A stretch of 64,000 nt of DNA from Propionivibrio sp. (GCA_016705685.1 JADJLB010000002.1:124001-188000); one strand, 5' to 3'; shown: positions 7,554 through 17,077, counted from the stretch's first letter. Notes: generated by a model not told the origin, from the sequence alone. Program-made: numbers and translations.

Positions 7554-9764
7554 ATGGGAATTGTCAGCACAGGCATAACGGGTCTACAAGTCGCTCAGCT
7601 CGGGCTACTGACGACAGAGCACAATATTACGAACGCCAATACGCCAGGTTTCAACCGGCAACGCAATGTTCAGGTGAGCAATATTGCCATGTTGACCGGT
7701 TCGGGCTTTATTGGGCAGGGCAGCCATGTGTCGACTATCGAACGCATGTATGACCAATTTCTGTCGACACAGGTGAACCGGACACAGACCACGAGCAGCG
7801 AACTTGAAGCGTACGCGACCCAGATCAAACAGATCGACAATATGTTGGCCGACCCCAATGCCGGCGTGTCGCCAGCACTGCAGGAATTTTTCCGGGGCGT
7901 TCAACAGGTGTCGGCCGACCCGTCGCAGTTGCCGGCACGTCAGGCGATGGTTTCTTCTGCGCAGGCGTTGGTGGCCCGATTTCAGGGCCTGGATGACCGG
8001 ATCAGCCAGATGTACGACGGCTTAAACAGCCAGTTAACCACAGCAGTTGCGTCGATTAACTCGTATTCCGAGCAAATTGCCCAGCTCAATGAAAGCATCG
8101 TCAACGCCGGATCTTCCATCAATCAGCCGGCCAATGACCTGATGGATCAACGCGATCAACTGATTCTTGAGCTGAACAAACTCGTCAGAGTGACAACCAC
8201 CACCAACTCGGATGGCAGCTTCAATGTCTATGTTGGTAACGGGCAGCAGTTGGTGACCGGAACGCAGGTGACCAACCTGACGGCATTGCCCTCGATCGCC
8301 GACCCATCGCGTTTTGCTATTGGGCTGCAAACCGCCAGCGGGCCCCAAGAGTTGCCGGAATCGCTGATTACCGGGGGAAGCCTTGGAGGCCTGCTGAGTT
8401 TTAGAAGTGGGTCCCTGGACCGTGTCGCCAACGACCTCGGGCGCAATGCCGCGTCGCTGGCGCTGACTTTCAACGCACAGCACGCGCTCGGGCAGGATCT
8501 GCTGGGGCAGTCGATTGGCGATGTGAACTTTGCGGCAAATTTCTTCACCGTGTCGACGCCGACGGTGATCGCCAACGGAAATAATAGTTCAGTTACACCG
8601 GGAACGATTGCCGCAGCGCTGGTGACGCCGCCACCGATCGACGGCAGTTATACACTGGGCTTGAACGGGGCAGGAACGCTCTACACGCTGACCCGGCAAT
8701 CGGATGGAACGGCTTGGACTGGGGCAACGCTAGCGGCCTTGCAAGCCGCAGTTCCTGCCGGCGAAGCCTTGACACTGACAGGCGCCGTTGTGGCGGCCGG
8801 TGCATCGACTCAGGTGTTTAGCCCGGCAGCGAATGGCGCCAACTATTACACCAAACTGACCAGCTCCGACTATCGGCTTGACTACGATGGCACCAATTAC
8901 TCAGTCACCCGCCTGTCAGACAATACGCAATGGTCGAATGCCTCACTCGCCACCTTGTCGACGACGGTCGCCGGGAGTGAGGGGTTCTCGTTTTCGCTTT
9001 CGTCTGGCACGGTAGCCAGTGGCGATTCCTTCATCATCCAGCCCGCGCGTGCCGCCGCCAAGAATATCGCAGTCAATCCGACGGTGGCGGCCGATGTCAG
9101 ACTGATTGCCGCCGCGATGCCGATAAGAACGGCGGCGGCCAGTGCCAATACGGGAGCGGGAACAATCTCGGATGGGAAATCGCTGCACGGTTTCGGGACG
9201 CCGGCATTTCCGGCGGGCGGCGTCACGTTAACCTATGACAGTACCGGGAACACGTTAACCCTGGCTGGCCTGCCCGCGGGCGCCAACGTTTCAGTTACCG
9301 CCGGCAACACCACGACCGTTTATCCCGGACCGGTCATTCCCTACACATCAACGGCGATAGTAAGCTTTGCCGGTGTCAGCTTCAATATTTCCGGGAGCCT
9401 GGGCAATGGCGATGTGTTTACAGTCGGGCAAAATACAGGCGGGGTGTCCGACGGGCGCAATGCACTGGCTTTGGGACAACTGCAGACCCAAAACACGATG
9501 TCGGGGAAAACGGCGAGTTATCAGACGGCATATGCCCAGTTGGTCGGCGATGCCGGCAACAAATCACGCGAGATCGAAGTAAAAAGCCAGGCGCAAAATG
9601 CGCTGCTCAAGCAGTCTACGGATGCTCGCGACTCGCTCTCTGGCGTCAATCTTGATGAAGAAGCGGCAAACCTGATCCGCTATCAACAGGCGTATCAGGC
9701 ATCGGCCAAGATGCTGGATATCGGCAGCAAATTGTTTGACGTCTTGTTGTCGATTCGATCCTGA
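7554..9764 (+). CDS. flgK: FlgK, hook-filament junction protein 1
   Basis: FlgK (736 residues) joins hook and filament with FlgL. The N-terminal rod/hook signature is present (TTEHNITNANTPGFNRQR) and the C-terminal helix is conserved (GVNLDEEAANLIRYQQAYQASAKML). The protein is longer than the roughly 550-650 residues usual for the family. The extra length includes two related segments of about 32 residues, at residues 365-398 and 439-469. Both follow the pattern YxLxxxGxxYxxTRxSDxTxW, which suggests a duplicated surface-exposed module. A ribosome site (AAGGAG) precedes the ATG. It is 10 bp before flgL. Confidence 0.94.
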   Translation: MGIVSTGITGLQVAQLGLLTTEHNITNANTPGFNRQRNVQVSNIAMLTGSGFIGQGSHVSTIERMYDQFLSTQVNRTQTTSSELEAYATQIKQIDNMLADPNAGVSPALQEFFRGVQQVSADPSQLPARQAMVSSAQALVARFQGLDDRISQMYDGLNSQLTTAVASINSYSEQIAQLNESIVNAGSSINQPANDLMDQRDQLILELNKLVRVTTTTNSDGSFNVYVGNGQQLVTGTQVTNLTALPSIADPSRFAIGLQTASGPQELPESLITGGSLGGLLSFRSGSLDRVANDLGRNAASLALTFNAQHALGQDLLGQSIGDVNFAANFFTVSTPTVIANGNNSSVTPGTIAAALVTPPPIDGSYTLGLNGAGTLYTLTRQSDGTAWTGATLAALQAAVPAGEALTLTGAVVAAGASTQVFSPAANGANYYTKLTSSDYRLDYDGTNYSVTRLSDNTQWSNASLATLSTTVAGSEGFSFSLSSGTVASGDSFIIQPARAAAKNIAVNPTVAADVRLIAAAMPIRTAAASANTGAGTISDGKSLHGFGTPAFPAGGVTLTYDSTGNTLTLAGLPAGANVSVTAGNTTTVYPGPVIPYTSTAIVSFAGVSFNISGSLGNGDVFTVGQNTGGVSDGRNALALGQLQTQNTMSGKTASYQTAYAQLVGDAGNKSREIEVKSQAQNALLKQSTDARDSLSGVNLDEEAANLIRYQQAYQASAKMLDIGSKLFDVLLSIRS

Positions 9765-9774
9765 GGGGAATTTC

Positions 9775-11115
9775 ATGCGCATCAGCACGAACCAAATCTA
9801 CGATACCGGGGCGCTTGGCATCCAGCGCAATCAAAGTACCTTGTACAAGCTGCAGAACCAGTTGTCCAGCGGGCGGCGCGTTCTCACGCCGGAAGACGAT
9901 CCGGTTGCCGCCGCGCAGGCGTTGCTCGTCACTCAGACCAAGGAAGTCAATGGCCAACACGTGGAGAATCAGGGAAACGCCAGCGGCCAATTGGGGTTGC
10001 TTGACAGCCAGTTGAGTTCATTGACCGACCTTCTGCAAAACGTGCGGGAACGAGTGATCCAGGCGGGCAATACCGGAACGCTGAATAACTCGGATCGACA
10101 GGCATTGGCCACCGAGCTTGAATCACGCCTCGGTGAATTGCTGGGCATAGCCAATAGCCAGAACGGTTCGGGCGATTATTTATTTTCTGGATTCAAGGGG
10201 GCGACGCTTCCTTTCGCGATCGATGCCTCGTTGGCCGCGGTGGCGCCGGCAAGCACGTCGCCCTACGGATATTTTGGAGACGATGGCGAACGCCTGCTAC
10301 AGGTCTCTGCATCACGGCAAATGGCTGTCAATGTGTCTGGCGCCGATCTGTTCATGAATGTAAAGGGCGGCAATGGTACTTTTGCCACAGCTACAGGCGG
10401 AAACATTGCCGGAGGGATCAACCAGGGCACGGCAATGATTGATGTGGGGTCGGTGCTTGATCAGCAGAAATGGCAAGTTGCGGTAAATGGTTTTGCTTGG
10501 TCGACGCCGACGAATCCCGCTTTGCAGATAAGATTCAGCGTTGCGGCCGGTGTAAGCACATACGAGTTGTACGATATATCGACGCCGGCGACCCCGGTAG
10601 CGATCAGCGCGCCGGCTCCATTCACGCCGGGACAGGCAATACCATTTGCATCGACCAGCCCACCGGCTGCGTCGGTCACCGATTTTGGATCTCAGGTCGT
10701 CGTCAAGGAGCAACCGGCGGATGGCGATACGTTTGTAATCGAACCTAGTAGCAGCCAAAGTCTCTTCCAGACCATGCAGAGTTTGATCGGCATTCTGCGC
10801 ACACCCATCGCATCACCAAGCTACACGACGACGCAGTTCGGCAATGACCTGGGTACTCAGTTGACCAATCTTGACCAGGGGCTCAACAACGTGAGTCGTG
10901 TACAGGCAACCGTGGGAACACGCATGCGCGAACTCGATTCCCTGGGGAGTACTTCCAGCGATCTGGATATCCAATATCAACAGTCATTATCGAAACTCCA
11001 GGATCTGGATTTTGCCAAAGCAATTTCCGAGTTCACGTTGCAACAGACTTATTTGGAAGCGGCGCAAAAATCGTTTGCCCAGATCAGTGGTCTGAGCTTG
11101 TTCCAGTACCTCTGA
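9775..11115 (+). CDS. flgL: FlgL, hook-filament junction protein 3
   Basis: FlgL (446 residues) is the second junction protein, related to flagellin. It starts MRISTNQIYDTGALGIQRNQ at an ATG after GAGGGGAA. It then has the flagellin-like N-domain (LQNQLSSGRRVLTPEDDPVAAAQAL) and a C-terminal flagellin-like helix (ISEFTLQQTYLEAAQKSFAQISGLSLFQYL). The middle is variable and longer than the roughly 300 residues of enteric FlgL. It is transcribed with flgK. Confidence 0.94.
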   Translation: MRISTNQIYDTGALGIQRNQSTLYKLQNQLSSGRRVLTPEDDPVAAAQALLVTQTKEVNGQHVENQGNASGQLGLLDSQLSSLTDLLQNVRERVIQAGNTGTLNNSDRQALATELESRLGELLGIANSQNGSGDYLFSGFKGATLPFAIDASLAAVAPASTSPYGYFGDDGERLLQVSASRQMAVNVSGADLFMNVKGGNGTFATATGGNIAGGINQGTAMIDVGSVLDQQKWQVAVNGFAWSTPTNPALQIRFSVAAGVSTYELYDISTPATPVAISAPAPFTPGQAIPFASTSPPAASVTDFGSQVVVKEQPADGDTFVIEPSSSQSLFQTMQSLIGILRTPIASPSYTTTQFGNDLGTQLTNLDQGLNNVSRVQATVGTRMRELDSLGSTSSDLDIQYQQSLSKLQDLDFAKAISEFTLQQTYLEAAQKSFAQISGLSLFQYL

Positions 11116-11134
11116 TACATCCGGCGCCAGAAAA

Positions 11135-11608
11135 ATGCGAAACAACCGATGTCTTCCCGTTATGTTGGCTGTGTTATCCCTTGCCTCCTGCGGTACGGCG
11201 ACGAAAACCGTCATTCCGAATACCGGGACGATATTGCCAAACGCTTCTTTCAATATATCGCCGCATATTGCGTATAGTTTTGAGCAGATCGCAGTGGGGG
11301 CAGTGGCAGGCGGGCTACTCTACATGATCTACGATCCCCTGGCGCCGAATTGGAGCATCGAAGAACAAATGCTTAACGAAGACACTTACTATCTTTCCCT
11401 AAAGGCAAAAAGCTTTCGTACGGGCGGCGATGGGGAAGCCATGCAGGTACTCAAACGGCGTGCCTTGCAACTCCAGCGTGAAAGGGGTTATGCAGGGTAT
11501 CGGATTCTCGATTACTCGGAAGGAATTGAATCAAGCACGCCGCTAACGCACCGCGTTTCCGAGGGAACCATCCAGCTTGTTCGCGTGGGGATGTTGCCGA
11601 AGCGCTGA
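11135..11608 (+). CDS. Hypothetical lipoprotein downstream of flgL
   Basis: I do not recognise the family. The 157-residue product has a lipoprotein signal peptide with lipobox LASC (Cys19). A short glycine-rich hydrophobic stretch follows (VGAVAGGLLYMIYDPLAPNW, about residues 49-68), then a basic C-terminal half with RRALQLQRERGYAGY. The gene begins 19 bp after flgL and ends 9 bp from the converging fliR stop. It is probably cotranscribed with flgKL and could be an envelope protein linked to the flagellum; that role is an inference from position only. Confidence 0.6.
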   Translation: MRNNRCLPVMLAVLSLASCGTATKTVIPNTGTILPNASFNISPHIAYSFEQIAVGAVAGGLLYMIYDPLAPNWSIEEQMLNEDTYYLSLKAKSFRTGGDGEAMQVLKRRALQLQRERGYAGYRILDYSEGIESSTPLTHRVSEGTIQLVRVGMLPKR

Positions 11609-11617
11609 GTTGTCCGT

Positions 11618-12397
11618 TCAAGAAATGATGAAATAGCCCAGCATTGACTGCAGTCCGAATTCGAACAAGGTTTGCAGCGGCAAGCTGAGGTGCGACAGAC
11701 TGACCAGCAATACGAAAAACCCCAAGGCCAAGGTAACGGGGAAGCCGATCGCCAGAAGGTTGAGCTGTGGTGCGACGCGCACCAGTATTCCCAGAGCAAT
11801 ATTGGTGATCAGCAGGGCGACGACCATAGGCAGGGCCAATAAAACTCCGGAGGAAAAAATGATGCCTCCCGCATTGGCGACGTTGGACCAGGTGCCTGCC
11901 GCCACGCTTCCAGTGCCTATCGGGAGGACAGTAAAGCTTTTTCCCAGGGTGGCGATGACCATGAGATGGCCGTTGGTGGCCAGGAAAATCAGCAGGGAAA
12001 GCACACCAAGAAACTCGGAAATTACGGGTGTCTGGGAGGCGCTTTGCGGGTCATAAGCGGTGGCGAAGCCCAGCCCCATCTGATTGCTGATCATCATGCC
12101 GGCCATGTCGACGGCGCTAAACACCATGCGCACCGCAAAGCCCATGGCGAAACCAATGATCATTTGCTGTGCGAGTACCAGTAGTCCCAGACCAGAGGCT
12201 GGGTCCAGGGCCGGCGCTTTTTGCAATACGGGGGTAATGGCGATGGCGATAGCCAGACCGAGTGACAGCCGAACTTGTACTGTCAACCCCGGATTGTTGA
12301 AAGGGGGGGCAGCAACCAGTAACCCCAGGATGCGCGCCAGCGGGAAAAAGAAAGCGACGATCCAGGCGTTGAGTTCTGCTGAAGTCAGGCTGATCAT
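11618..12397 (-). CDS. fliR: FliR, flagellar export gate membrane protein
   Basis: FliR (259 residues) is an inner-membrane part of the FliPQR export gate of the flagellar type III apparatus. It starts with an amphipathic/hydrophobic helix (AWIVAFFFPLARILGLLVAAPPF), followed by the FliR signature region RLSLGLAIAIAITPVLQ. Several more membrane helices follow, with the GILVRVAPQLNLLAIGFPVTL block. It is the last gene of the fliKLMNOPQR run and starts 7 bp after fliQ. Confidence 0.95.
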   Translation of the reverse strand: MISLTSAELNAWIVAFFFPLARILGLLVAAPPFNNPGLTVQVRLSLGLAIAIAITPVLQKAPALDPASGLGLLVLAQQMIIGFAMGFAVRMVFSAVDMAGMMISNQMGLGFATAYDPQSASQTPVISEFLGVLSLLIFLATNGHLMVIATLGKSFTVLPIGTGSVAAGTWSNVANAGGIIFSSGVLLALPMVVALLITNIALGILVRVAPQLNLLAIGFPVTLALGFFVLLVSLSHLSLPLQTLFEFGLQSMLGYFIIS

Positions 12398-12404
12398 GAG
12401 CGAT

Positions 12405-12674
12405 TCAGCCGATAAACTGCGGAATGCTCTCGAAAAGTCGCCGGATGTAGTCGACCATCATCTGCAACATCCAGGGTCCGGCCAGAATCAACACCACAAA
12501 AATACCCAACAGCTTGGGTATGAATGAGAGGGTTTGTTCGTTAATCTGTGTTGCGGCTTGAAAGACGCTGATAACAAGACCGATCAACAATGCAGACAGC
12601 AATAACGGACCGGCGAGGATCAAGGTCATTTCGATGGCCTGACGACCCATGTTCATGACTAGTTCGGGACTCAT
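12405..12674 (-). CDS. fliQ: FliQ, flagellar export gate membrane protein
   Basis: FliQ (89 residues) is the small two-helix export gate subunit. It starts [20 protein letters not shown] and contains the family motif [23 protein letters not shown], followed by a second membrane helix. Its ATG overlaps the fliP stop as ATGA, which implies translational coupling. Confidence 0.96.
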   Translation of the reverse strand: MSPELVMNMGRQAIEMTLILAGPLLLSALLIGLVISVFQAATQINEQTLSFIPKLLGIFVVLILAGPWMLQMMVDYIRRLFESIPQFIG

Positions 12675-13435
12675 GTGGCAAAGCTCATGACCAGCGAACC
12701 CAGCAAGAGATGCCAGCCATCGACCAGGACGAAAAGCATCAGCTTGAACGGCAAGGCGATCATCACAGGCGACATCATCAACATGCCCATCGACATCAGC
12801 ACGCTGGCAACCACCATATCGATGATCAGGAAGGGAATGAAGATGATGAAACCGATCTGGAAGGCGGTCTTCAATTCGCTGGTGACAAAGGCAGGAATCA
12901 GGACACGCATCGGGACATCGTTGGAGGTCTCAAGCCTGGGCAGATTGGCCAGCCGGGCAAAGAGTCCGATATCCGCTTCACGCGTCTGTTTCAGCATGAA
13001 GCCGCGCAGGGGAACAGCGCCAAGGTCGACTGCTTGCGCGAACGTGATTCGGTTTTCCGAGAGCGGCAGGTAGGCATCGGCGTAGACCTTCTCCAGCACC
13101 GGGGACATGATGAAGAACGTCAGGAATAACGCGAGTCCGATCAGGACCTGATTGGGTGGCGAGGTTTGCGTGCCCAAGGCATGTCGCAGTAAAGAAAGGA
13201 CGATGATGATACGGGTGAAGCTGGTCATCATCAGTAGTGCGGCGGGAATGAAGGTCAGCGCAGTGAGCGTGAGCAGCGTCTGGATGGAAAGTGTGTAGGT
13301 CTGACTGCCTGCGGCGCCGGGCGTGCTGGTCAGCGCGGGCAGTCCGCCGGTTTGCGCGCAGCTCGCCGTCGAGGAGAGTAACAGCAAGATCACCAGCAAC
13401 GGTGTAGACCAGCGAATGACCCTGTCGGCGTTCAT
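12671..13435 (-). CDS. fliP: FliP, flagellar export gate membrane protein
   Basis: FliP (254 residues) is the main subunit of the export gate pore. A signal peptide is visible ([19 protein letters not shown]). It is followed by the conserved FliP core: [44 protein letters not shown], and the C-terminal [18 protein letters not shown] with [15 protein letters not shown] place the start at the ATG at 13435, which overlaps the fliO stop as ATGA, rather than an upstream codon inside fliO. Its own stop overlaps the fliQ start. Confidence 0.95.
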   Translation of the reverse strand: MNADRVIRWSTPLLVILLLLSSTASCAQTGGLPALTSTPGAAGSQTYTLSIQTLLTLTALTFIPAALLMMTSFTRIIIVLSLLRHALGTQTSPPNQVLIGLALFLTFFIMSPVLEKVYADAYLPLSENRITFAQAVDLGAVPLRGFMLKQTREADIGLFARLANLPRLETSNDVPMRVLIPAFVTSELKTAFQIGFIIFIPFLIIDMVVASVLMSMGMLMMSPVMIALPFKLMLFVLVDGWHLLLGSLVMSFAT

Positions 13436-13872
13436 TTCTTTCGCTCGGTCACTTGTTTCAACCACAGGCCAAAAGGTTTCTCGCCGGGATTGACGTCAGG
13501 TATTTCCCCCTTGGGCAGGGTAAGCAGCGTTTTGATCTGCCCTGGGACGATACCCACGACGATCCAGGTGTCACCCAATTCGACAAGGACGATTCGCTCG
13601 CGGACGCTGAGCATCAGCCCCCCCACCACGCGCAATGGGCCGGAATGACCAAAACTCCTGCCGCCATTGAGCTTGCGCAGAAAATAGGCACCAAAAAACA
13701 GGATGCCGACGATGAGTGTCAGGCCCAGCAGCATTTGAAACAGCGCCGTGCCGGAAACGCCAGGAGCTATGGCCGCTGCCTCTTGTGCATACGAAAAATC
13801 CGATAGCACGGCGAGTACCAGGATTCCGGAACCGGCAGCGCGAGTGAAAAAAATTCTGGAATGTTGAACCAA
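13432..13872 (-). CDS. fliO: FliO, flagellar export gate assembly protein
   Basis: FliO (146 residues) assists assembly of the FliP ring. The protein has a signal-like N-terminus ([16 protein letters not shown]), one membrane helix ([22 protein letters not shown]), and the FliO cytoplasmic motif [24 protein letters not shown]. No ATG or GTG gives a full signal peptide, so the start is most likely the TTG at 13872. A hairpin lies just upstream. It follows fliN after a 92 bp gap, the largest gap in this part of the operon. Confidence 0.88.
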   Translation of the reverse strand: MVQHSRIFFTRAAGSGILVLAVLSDFSYAQEAAAIAPGVSGTALFQMLLGLTLIVGILFFGAYFLRKLNGGRSFGHSGPLRVVGGLMLSVRERIVLVELGDTWIVVGIVPGQIKTLLTLPKGEIPDVNPGEKPFGLWLKQVTERKK

Positions 13873-13878
13873 GTCAGT

Positions 13879-13900
13879 CGGCCAGTGAAGTCTCTGGCCG
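13879..13900 (-). other. Hairpin between fliN and fliO
   Basis: Perfect inverted repeat CGGCCAG-N8-CTGGCCG, 6 bp upstream of the presumed fliO TTG codon. There is no T-run, so it is not a typical terminator. It could affect FliO translation or mRNA processing (inference). A 12-bp palindrome (ACTCGCGCGAGT, 13947-13958) lies in the same 92 bp gap. Confidence 0.5.
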
Positions 13901-13964
13901 CTATCTTAAAGCATGCGGGCTTCCGGTGAAACCACAAGCACGAGAAACTCGCGCGAGTGGGTTT

Positions 13965-14390
13965 TCATCGCCCAACTTTCCGCATGCGTTCGGAAGGCGT
14001 AATGATGTCGGTCAGGCGGATGCCGAATTTGTCATTGACGACGACAACTTCGCCCTGGGCGATAAGGGTTCCATTCACAAAGACGCTCATCGGTTCGCCA
14101 GCCATCGCGTCAAGTTCAACCACTGAGCCATGAGCGAGTTGCAACAAGTTCTTGATGGTGATCTTTGTCCGTCCCAATTCGACAGCCATTTGAACCGGGA
14201 TGTCCAGGATCATGTCGAGTTCGTTCATCATCGAAGCTTTGCCGTCGGTCTCCCCGAAGGCCTGGAAGATCTGTGCGGGCTGGGCATTGGCTGCCGGTGC
14301 CGCATCGGCAATCGCTTGCTCGGCCATCGCTGCAGCCCAATCGTCTTCAGCAGCGCTCGCGTTTTCGCCTATCTCGTTGTCGTCAGTCAT
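13965..14390 (-). CDS. fliN: FliN, flagellar motor switch protein
   Basis: FliN (141 residues) forms the lower C ring with FliM and FliG and docks the FliH-FliI export complex. An acidic, alanine-rich N-terminal extension precedes the SpoA domain, recognised by DIPVQMAVELGRTKITIKNLLQLAHGSVVELD and GEPMSVFVNGTLIAQGEVVVVNDKFGIRLTDI. It overlaps the fliM stop by 8 bp, so the two are translationally coupled. Confidence 0.96.
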   Translation of the reverse strand: MTDDNEIGENASAAEDDWAAAMAEQAIADAAPAANAQPAQIFQAFGETDGKASMMNELDMILDIPVQMAVELGRTKITIKNLLQLAHGSVVELDAMAGEPMSVFVNGTLIAQGEVVVVNDKFGIRLTDIITPSERMRKVGR

Positions 14391-15387
14391 GTGGTACTCC
14401 CTGAGCGAGGTCCTCGCTCTCCGGCGTTATGAATCTTTCGATCTTGAGTGCATATTGACCGCCCTGCTGACCGTAGCGGCATTGCATCAGAGGAACATCA
14501 TCGACATTGGCGATAATCACTTCCGGAATGCTGATCGGAATGATATCGCCACACTTCATCTTGAGAATCTGATCCAGCGTCACCGTCGTCGTCGCGAGTT
14601 GTGCGGCAATTTCGACTTCGGCGTTCTTCAGTTGGTTGCGCAGCATGACGATCCAGCGTTGGTCGGTGGATAGCTGGTCGCTTTGCATCGTGCTGTAGAG
14701 CAGATCGCGAATCGGCTCGATCATCGAGTAGGGGAAACAGATATGCATATCGGCGACCGTTCCCCCGAATTCCAGCGAGAACGTCGTCGAGACGACGATT
14801 TCCGAAGGGGTGGCGATATTGGCAAACTGCGAGTTCATCTCGGAACGGATGTATTCGAATGAAATATCGAACACCGGTTTCCATGAGCGCGCGTACTCGG
14901 CAAAAATTACGCCCAGCAGCCCTTGAATGATGCGTTGTTCTGTCGGCGTAAAATCGCGGCCCTCGACACGCGTGTGGAACCGGCCATCGCCCCCGAACAT
15001 GTTGTCGACGACGAGGAATACTAGGTTGGGATCCAGGACGAACAGCGAAGTGCCGCGTAAGGGCTTGGCGGCGACCAGATTCAGATTGGTCGGGACAACC
15101 AGGTTACGGATGAATTCGCTGTACTTCTGCACCCGGATCGGGCCAACGGAGATATCCGTCGAGCGATGCATGAAGTTGAACAGGCCGATGCGCAGATAAC
15201 GGGCGAAGCGTTCGTTAATAAGCTCCAGCGTCGGCATGCGACCGCGGACGATGCGCTCCTGGGTACCCAGATTATAGGAACGGGCACCACCCTCATCATC
15301 CGCAGCGGTCTCAGTGCTATCGGTCTCGCCGGTGACGCCCTTGAGCAGGGCATCGACCTCGTCCTGGGAAAGAAAGTCAGTGGCCAT
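14383..15387 (-). CDS. fliM: FliM, flagellar motor switch protein
   Basis: FliM (334 residues) is the C-ring subunit that receives CheY-phosphate. The N-terminal CheY-binding segment is visible (FLSQDEVDALLKGVTGE, near residues 4-20). The conserved core follows (RMPTLELINERFARYLRIGLFNFMHR, GTSLFVLDPNLVFLVVDNMFGG), then the C-terminal SpoA domain (GDIIPISIPEVIIANVDDVPLM). It lies 6 bp after fliL and overlaps fliN. Confidence 0.97.
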   Translation of the reverse strand: MATDFLSQDEVDALLKGVTGETDSTETAADDEGGARSYNLGTQERIVRGRMPTLELINERFARYLRIGLFNFMHRSTDISVGPIRVQKYSEFIRNLVVPTNLNLVAAKPLRGTSLFVLDPNLVFLVVDNMFGGDGRFHTRVEGRDFTPTEQRIIQGLLGVIFAEYARSWKPVFDISFEYIRSEMNSQFANIATPSEIVVSTTFSLEFGGTVADMHICFPYSMIEPIRDLLYSTMQSDQLSTDQRWIVMLRNQLKNAEVEIAAQLATTTVTLDQILKMKCGDIIPISIPEVIIANVDDVPLMQCRYGQQGGQYALKIERFITPESEDLAQGVPHD

Positions 15388-15393
15388 TGTCCG

Positions 15394-15939
15394 CTACTGG
15401 ATGATGAAAGAAGTGAATAGTACTTCCCTGACCGGGCCCTCACCCTTGTTGGCGCCCGGCTCGAGAACCCCATTCATCAGGTCTCGAACTTCGTTGGCCA
15501 GCGTTTCCTTTCCTTCCTTGGTCATCAGCTCGGCGGCCTTTTTCCCGGACAAGAGCAGCATTACGTTGTTACGCAGTTTCGGTGTGTACATTTTGAGCTT
15601 CTCGCCCACATGCGCATCTTCGACTTCCACCGAAATCATCAGTTGCAGAAACTGATCGCCATTTTCTGGAACCAGATTCACCGTAAAGGCGTCCAGCGCA
15701 ACGTAGACCGGAACAACTTCTTTTTCACCTTTCTTCTTCCCGGATTTGGCCGTTTCCGCCGCAGCCTCGCCACCTTCGCCGTCGTGTGTGCTTCGCGCCT
15801 TCAGTACCAGGAAGGCGGCACCACCGCCAAGAATCAATACCAAGACAACGGCGACAATAATGATGATCAGCAGCTTTTTGCTTTTCTTGGGCGGAGCAAC
15901 GGCGGCGACCTCGGCTTCAGGTTTTACGTCTTTGGCCAT
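15394..15939 (-). CDS. fliL: FliL, flagellar basal-body associated membrane protein
   Basis: FliL (181 residues) is a single-pass inner-membrane protein that encircles and supports the stator. A lysine-rich cytoplasmic start (APPKKSKK) precedes one membrane helix (LLIIIIVAVVLVLILGGGAAFLVL, about residues 23-46). A periplasmic domain follows, with VPVYVALDAFTVNLVPENGDQFLQ and an ending like other FliL proteins (VREVLFTSFIIQ). A GGGAGG ribosome site precedes the ATG. It sits between fliK and fliM. Confidence 0.93.
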   Translation of the reverse strand: MAKDVKPEAEVAAVAPPKKSKKLLIIIIVAVVLVLILGGGAAFLVLKARSTHDGEGGEAAAETAKSGKKKGEKEVVPVYVALDAFTVNLVPENGDQFLQLMISVEVEDAHVGEKLKMYTPKLRNNVMLLLSGKKAAELMTKEGKETLANEVRDLMNGVLEPGANKGEGPVREVLFTSFIIQ

Positions 15940-16037
15940 CTACGAATCCTCCCGTTTGTTTTTTTGTGCCCGCAGCATCCTGTTCGAATGGCAATTGTCC
16001 CTCTTCCCTCGTGTTGGCAAGACGCCATGCTGCGCAT

Positions 16038-17042
16038 TCAGGCAAAAATGTCAATTAGTCCGTTCCCCTGTTTTGTTGAAAACATACTTCCTGGCAACGA
16101 ACCAACCGAATCCACGGCAAGTATAGACCTATCGGTCGTCCATGGGGATGAGGGCCGGCCTTCATCGCCATTACCCGCTTGCCGCCCGAATGATTCGGCA
16201 CTGACATTGGCCTGCCCCAGGGCAATACCGGCACTGGCAAACATGTCACGCAATCTTGGCAACGCCGAATCGATGGCATCGCGTGTTTCCCCGCTTGCCG
16301 ATGCAAAGGACACAATGGCGTTACCTTTATCCAGGTTTAGCGATACCTCGATCGGGCCCATCTTCGGGGGATTCAGGGTGATGAGCGCGGTCTGTTTGTC
16401 ATTGGCGGCCAGCCACACGATCTTCTGTCCAAATTCACTCGCCCAGCTTTGATCGCGAATGGGCGTCGCAATGGAAAGCGGTACGGTCTCATGATTCGGT
16501 AGCGTGTTGACGCTGGCAAGCGCATTGCCCGAAAGTGGCTGGACGGTTCTCGGAGACGTGTCGGGCGCGACTTCCTGCGTAATTTCGATCGCTGAACGCG
16601 TCGAACTTGGCGCGATTGCGGCAACTTTTGCCGGTTTGTCTTCAACAGGAGAGGGGGTGGATGAACTGGGTTCGGTTTTGGCGTCAGACTTCAAGCTATC
16701 GCCCAACGTCGGTGGGGCTGGCGGGGTTGCCAGGCCGGACGAGATTGATCTGTCCTTCGGGATAAGCTTTGAATCGGAAGCGGCATCTGCGGTCGCCAGG
16801 ATTTGCGGTGCTATCGAAGCGGCCGCAAGCAGTGCAGCCGCATCCGTTGGAGTGGCTTCGGTGACAGGTGAATCGTCCTTCTTGACGGATGCAGCAGGAG
16901 TTTCCGAGGTGATGGGCAACAACTGGCCGAGGAGCAGGCTTGCAAAGTCGGGGCCGGCAATGATGCTGTCGCCTTCGGGAGGGGTGTCAGCAACGGCAGA
17001 CTGCGTTGGTTGGGGTAACGAGGCAACAATGGTCACTGACAT
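16038..17042 (-). CDS. fliK: FliK, flagellar hook-length control protein
   Basis: FliK (334 residues) is the secreted ruler that sets hook length and triggers the export specificity switch. The first two thirds are Ala/Ser/Pro-rich and low in complexity, as usual. The C-terminal Flg_hook domain is recognised by VPLSIATPIRDQSWASEFGQKIVWLAAN and ALITLNPPKMGPIEVSLNLDKGNAIVSF, followed by RDAIDSALPRLRDMFASAGIALGQANV. It is the first gene after a good sigma-54 promoter. A second FliK-like gene lies at 26950-28131. Confidence 0.92.
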   Translation of the reverse strand: MSVTIVASLPQPTQSAVADTPPEGDSIIAGPDFASLLLGQLLPITSETPAASVKKDDSPVTEATPTDAAALLAAASIAPQILATADAASDSKLIPKDRSISSGLATPPAPPTLGDSLKSDAKTEPSSSTPSPVEDKPAKVAAIAPSSTRSAIEITQEVAPDTSPRTVQPLSGNALASVNTLPNHETVPLSIATPIRDQSWASEFGQKIVWLAANDKQTALITLNPPKMGPIEVSLNLDKGNAIVSFASASGETRDAIDSALPRLRDMFASAGIALGQANVSAESFGRQAGNGDEGRPSSPWTTDRSILAVDSVGSLPGSMFSTKQGNGLIDIFA

Positions 17043-17077
17043 GGAATTTCCTTGAGTGAAGCGCTTGTACCGATCAA

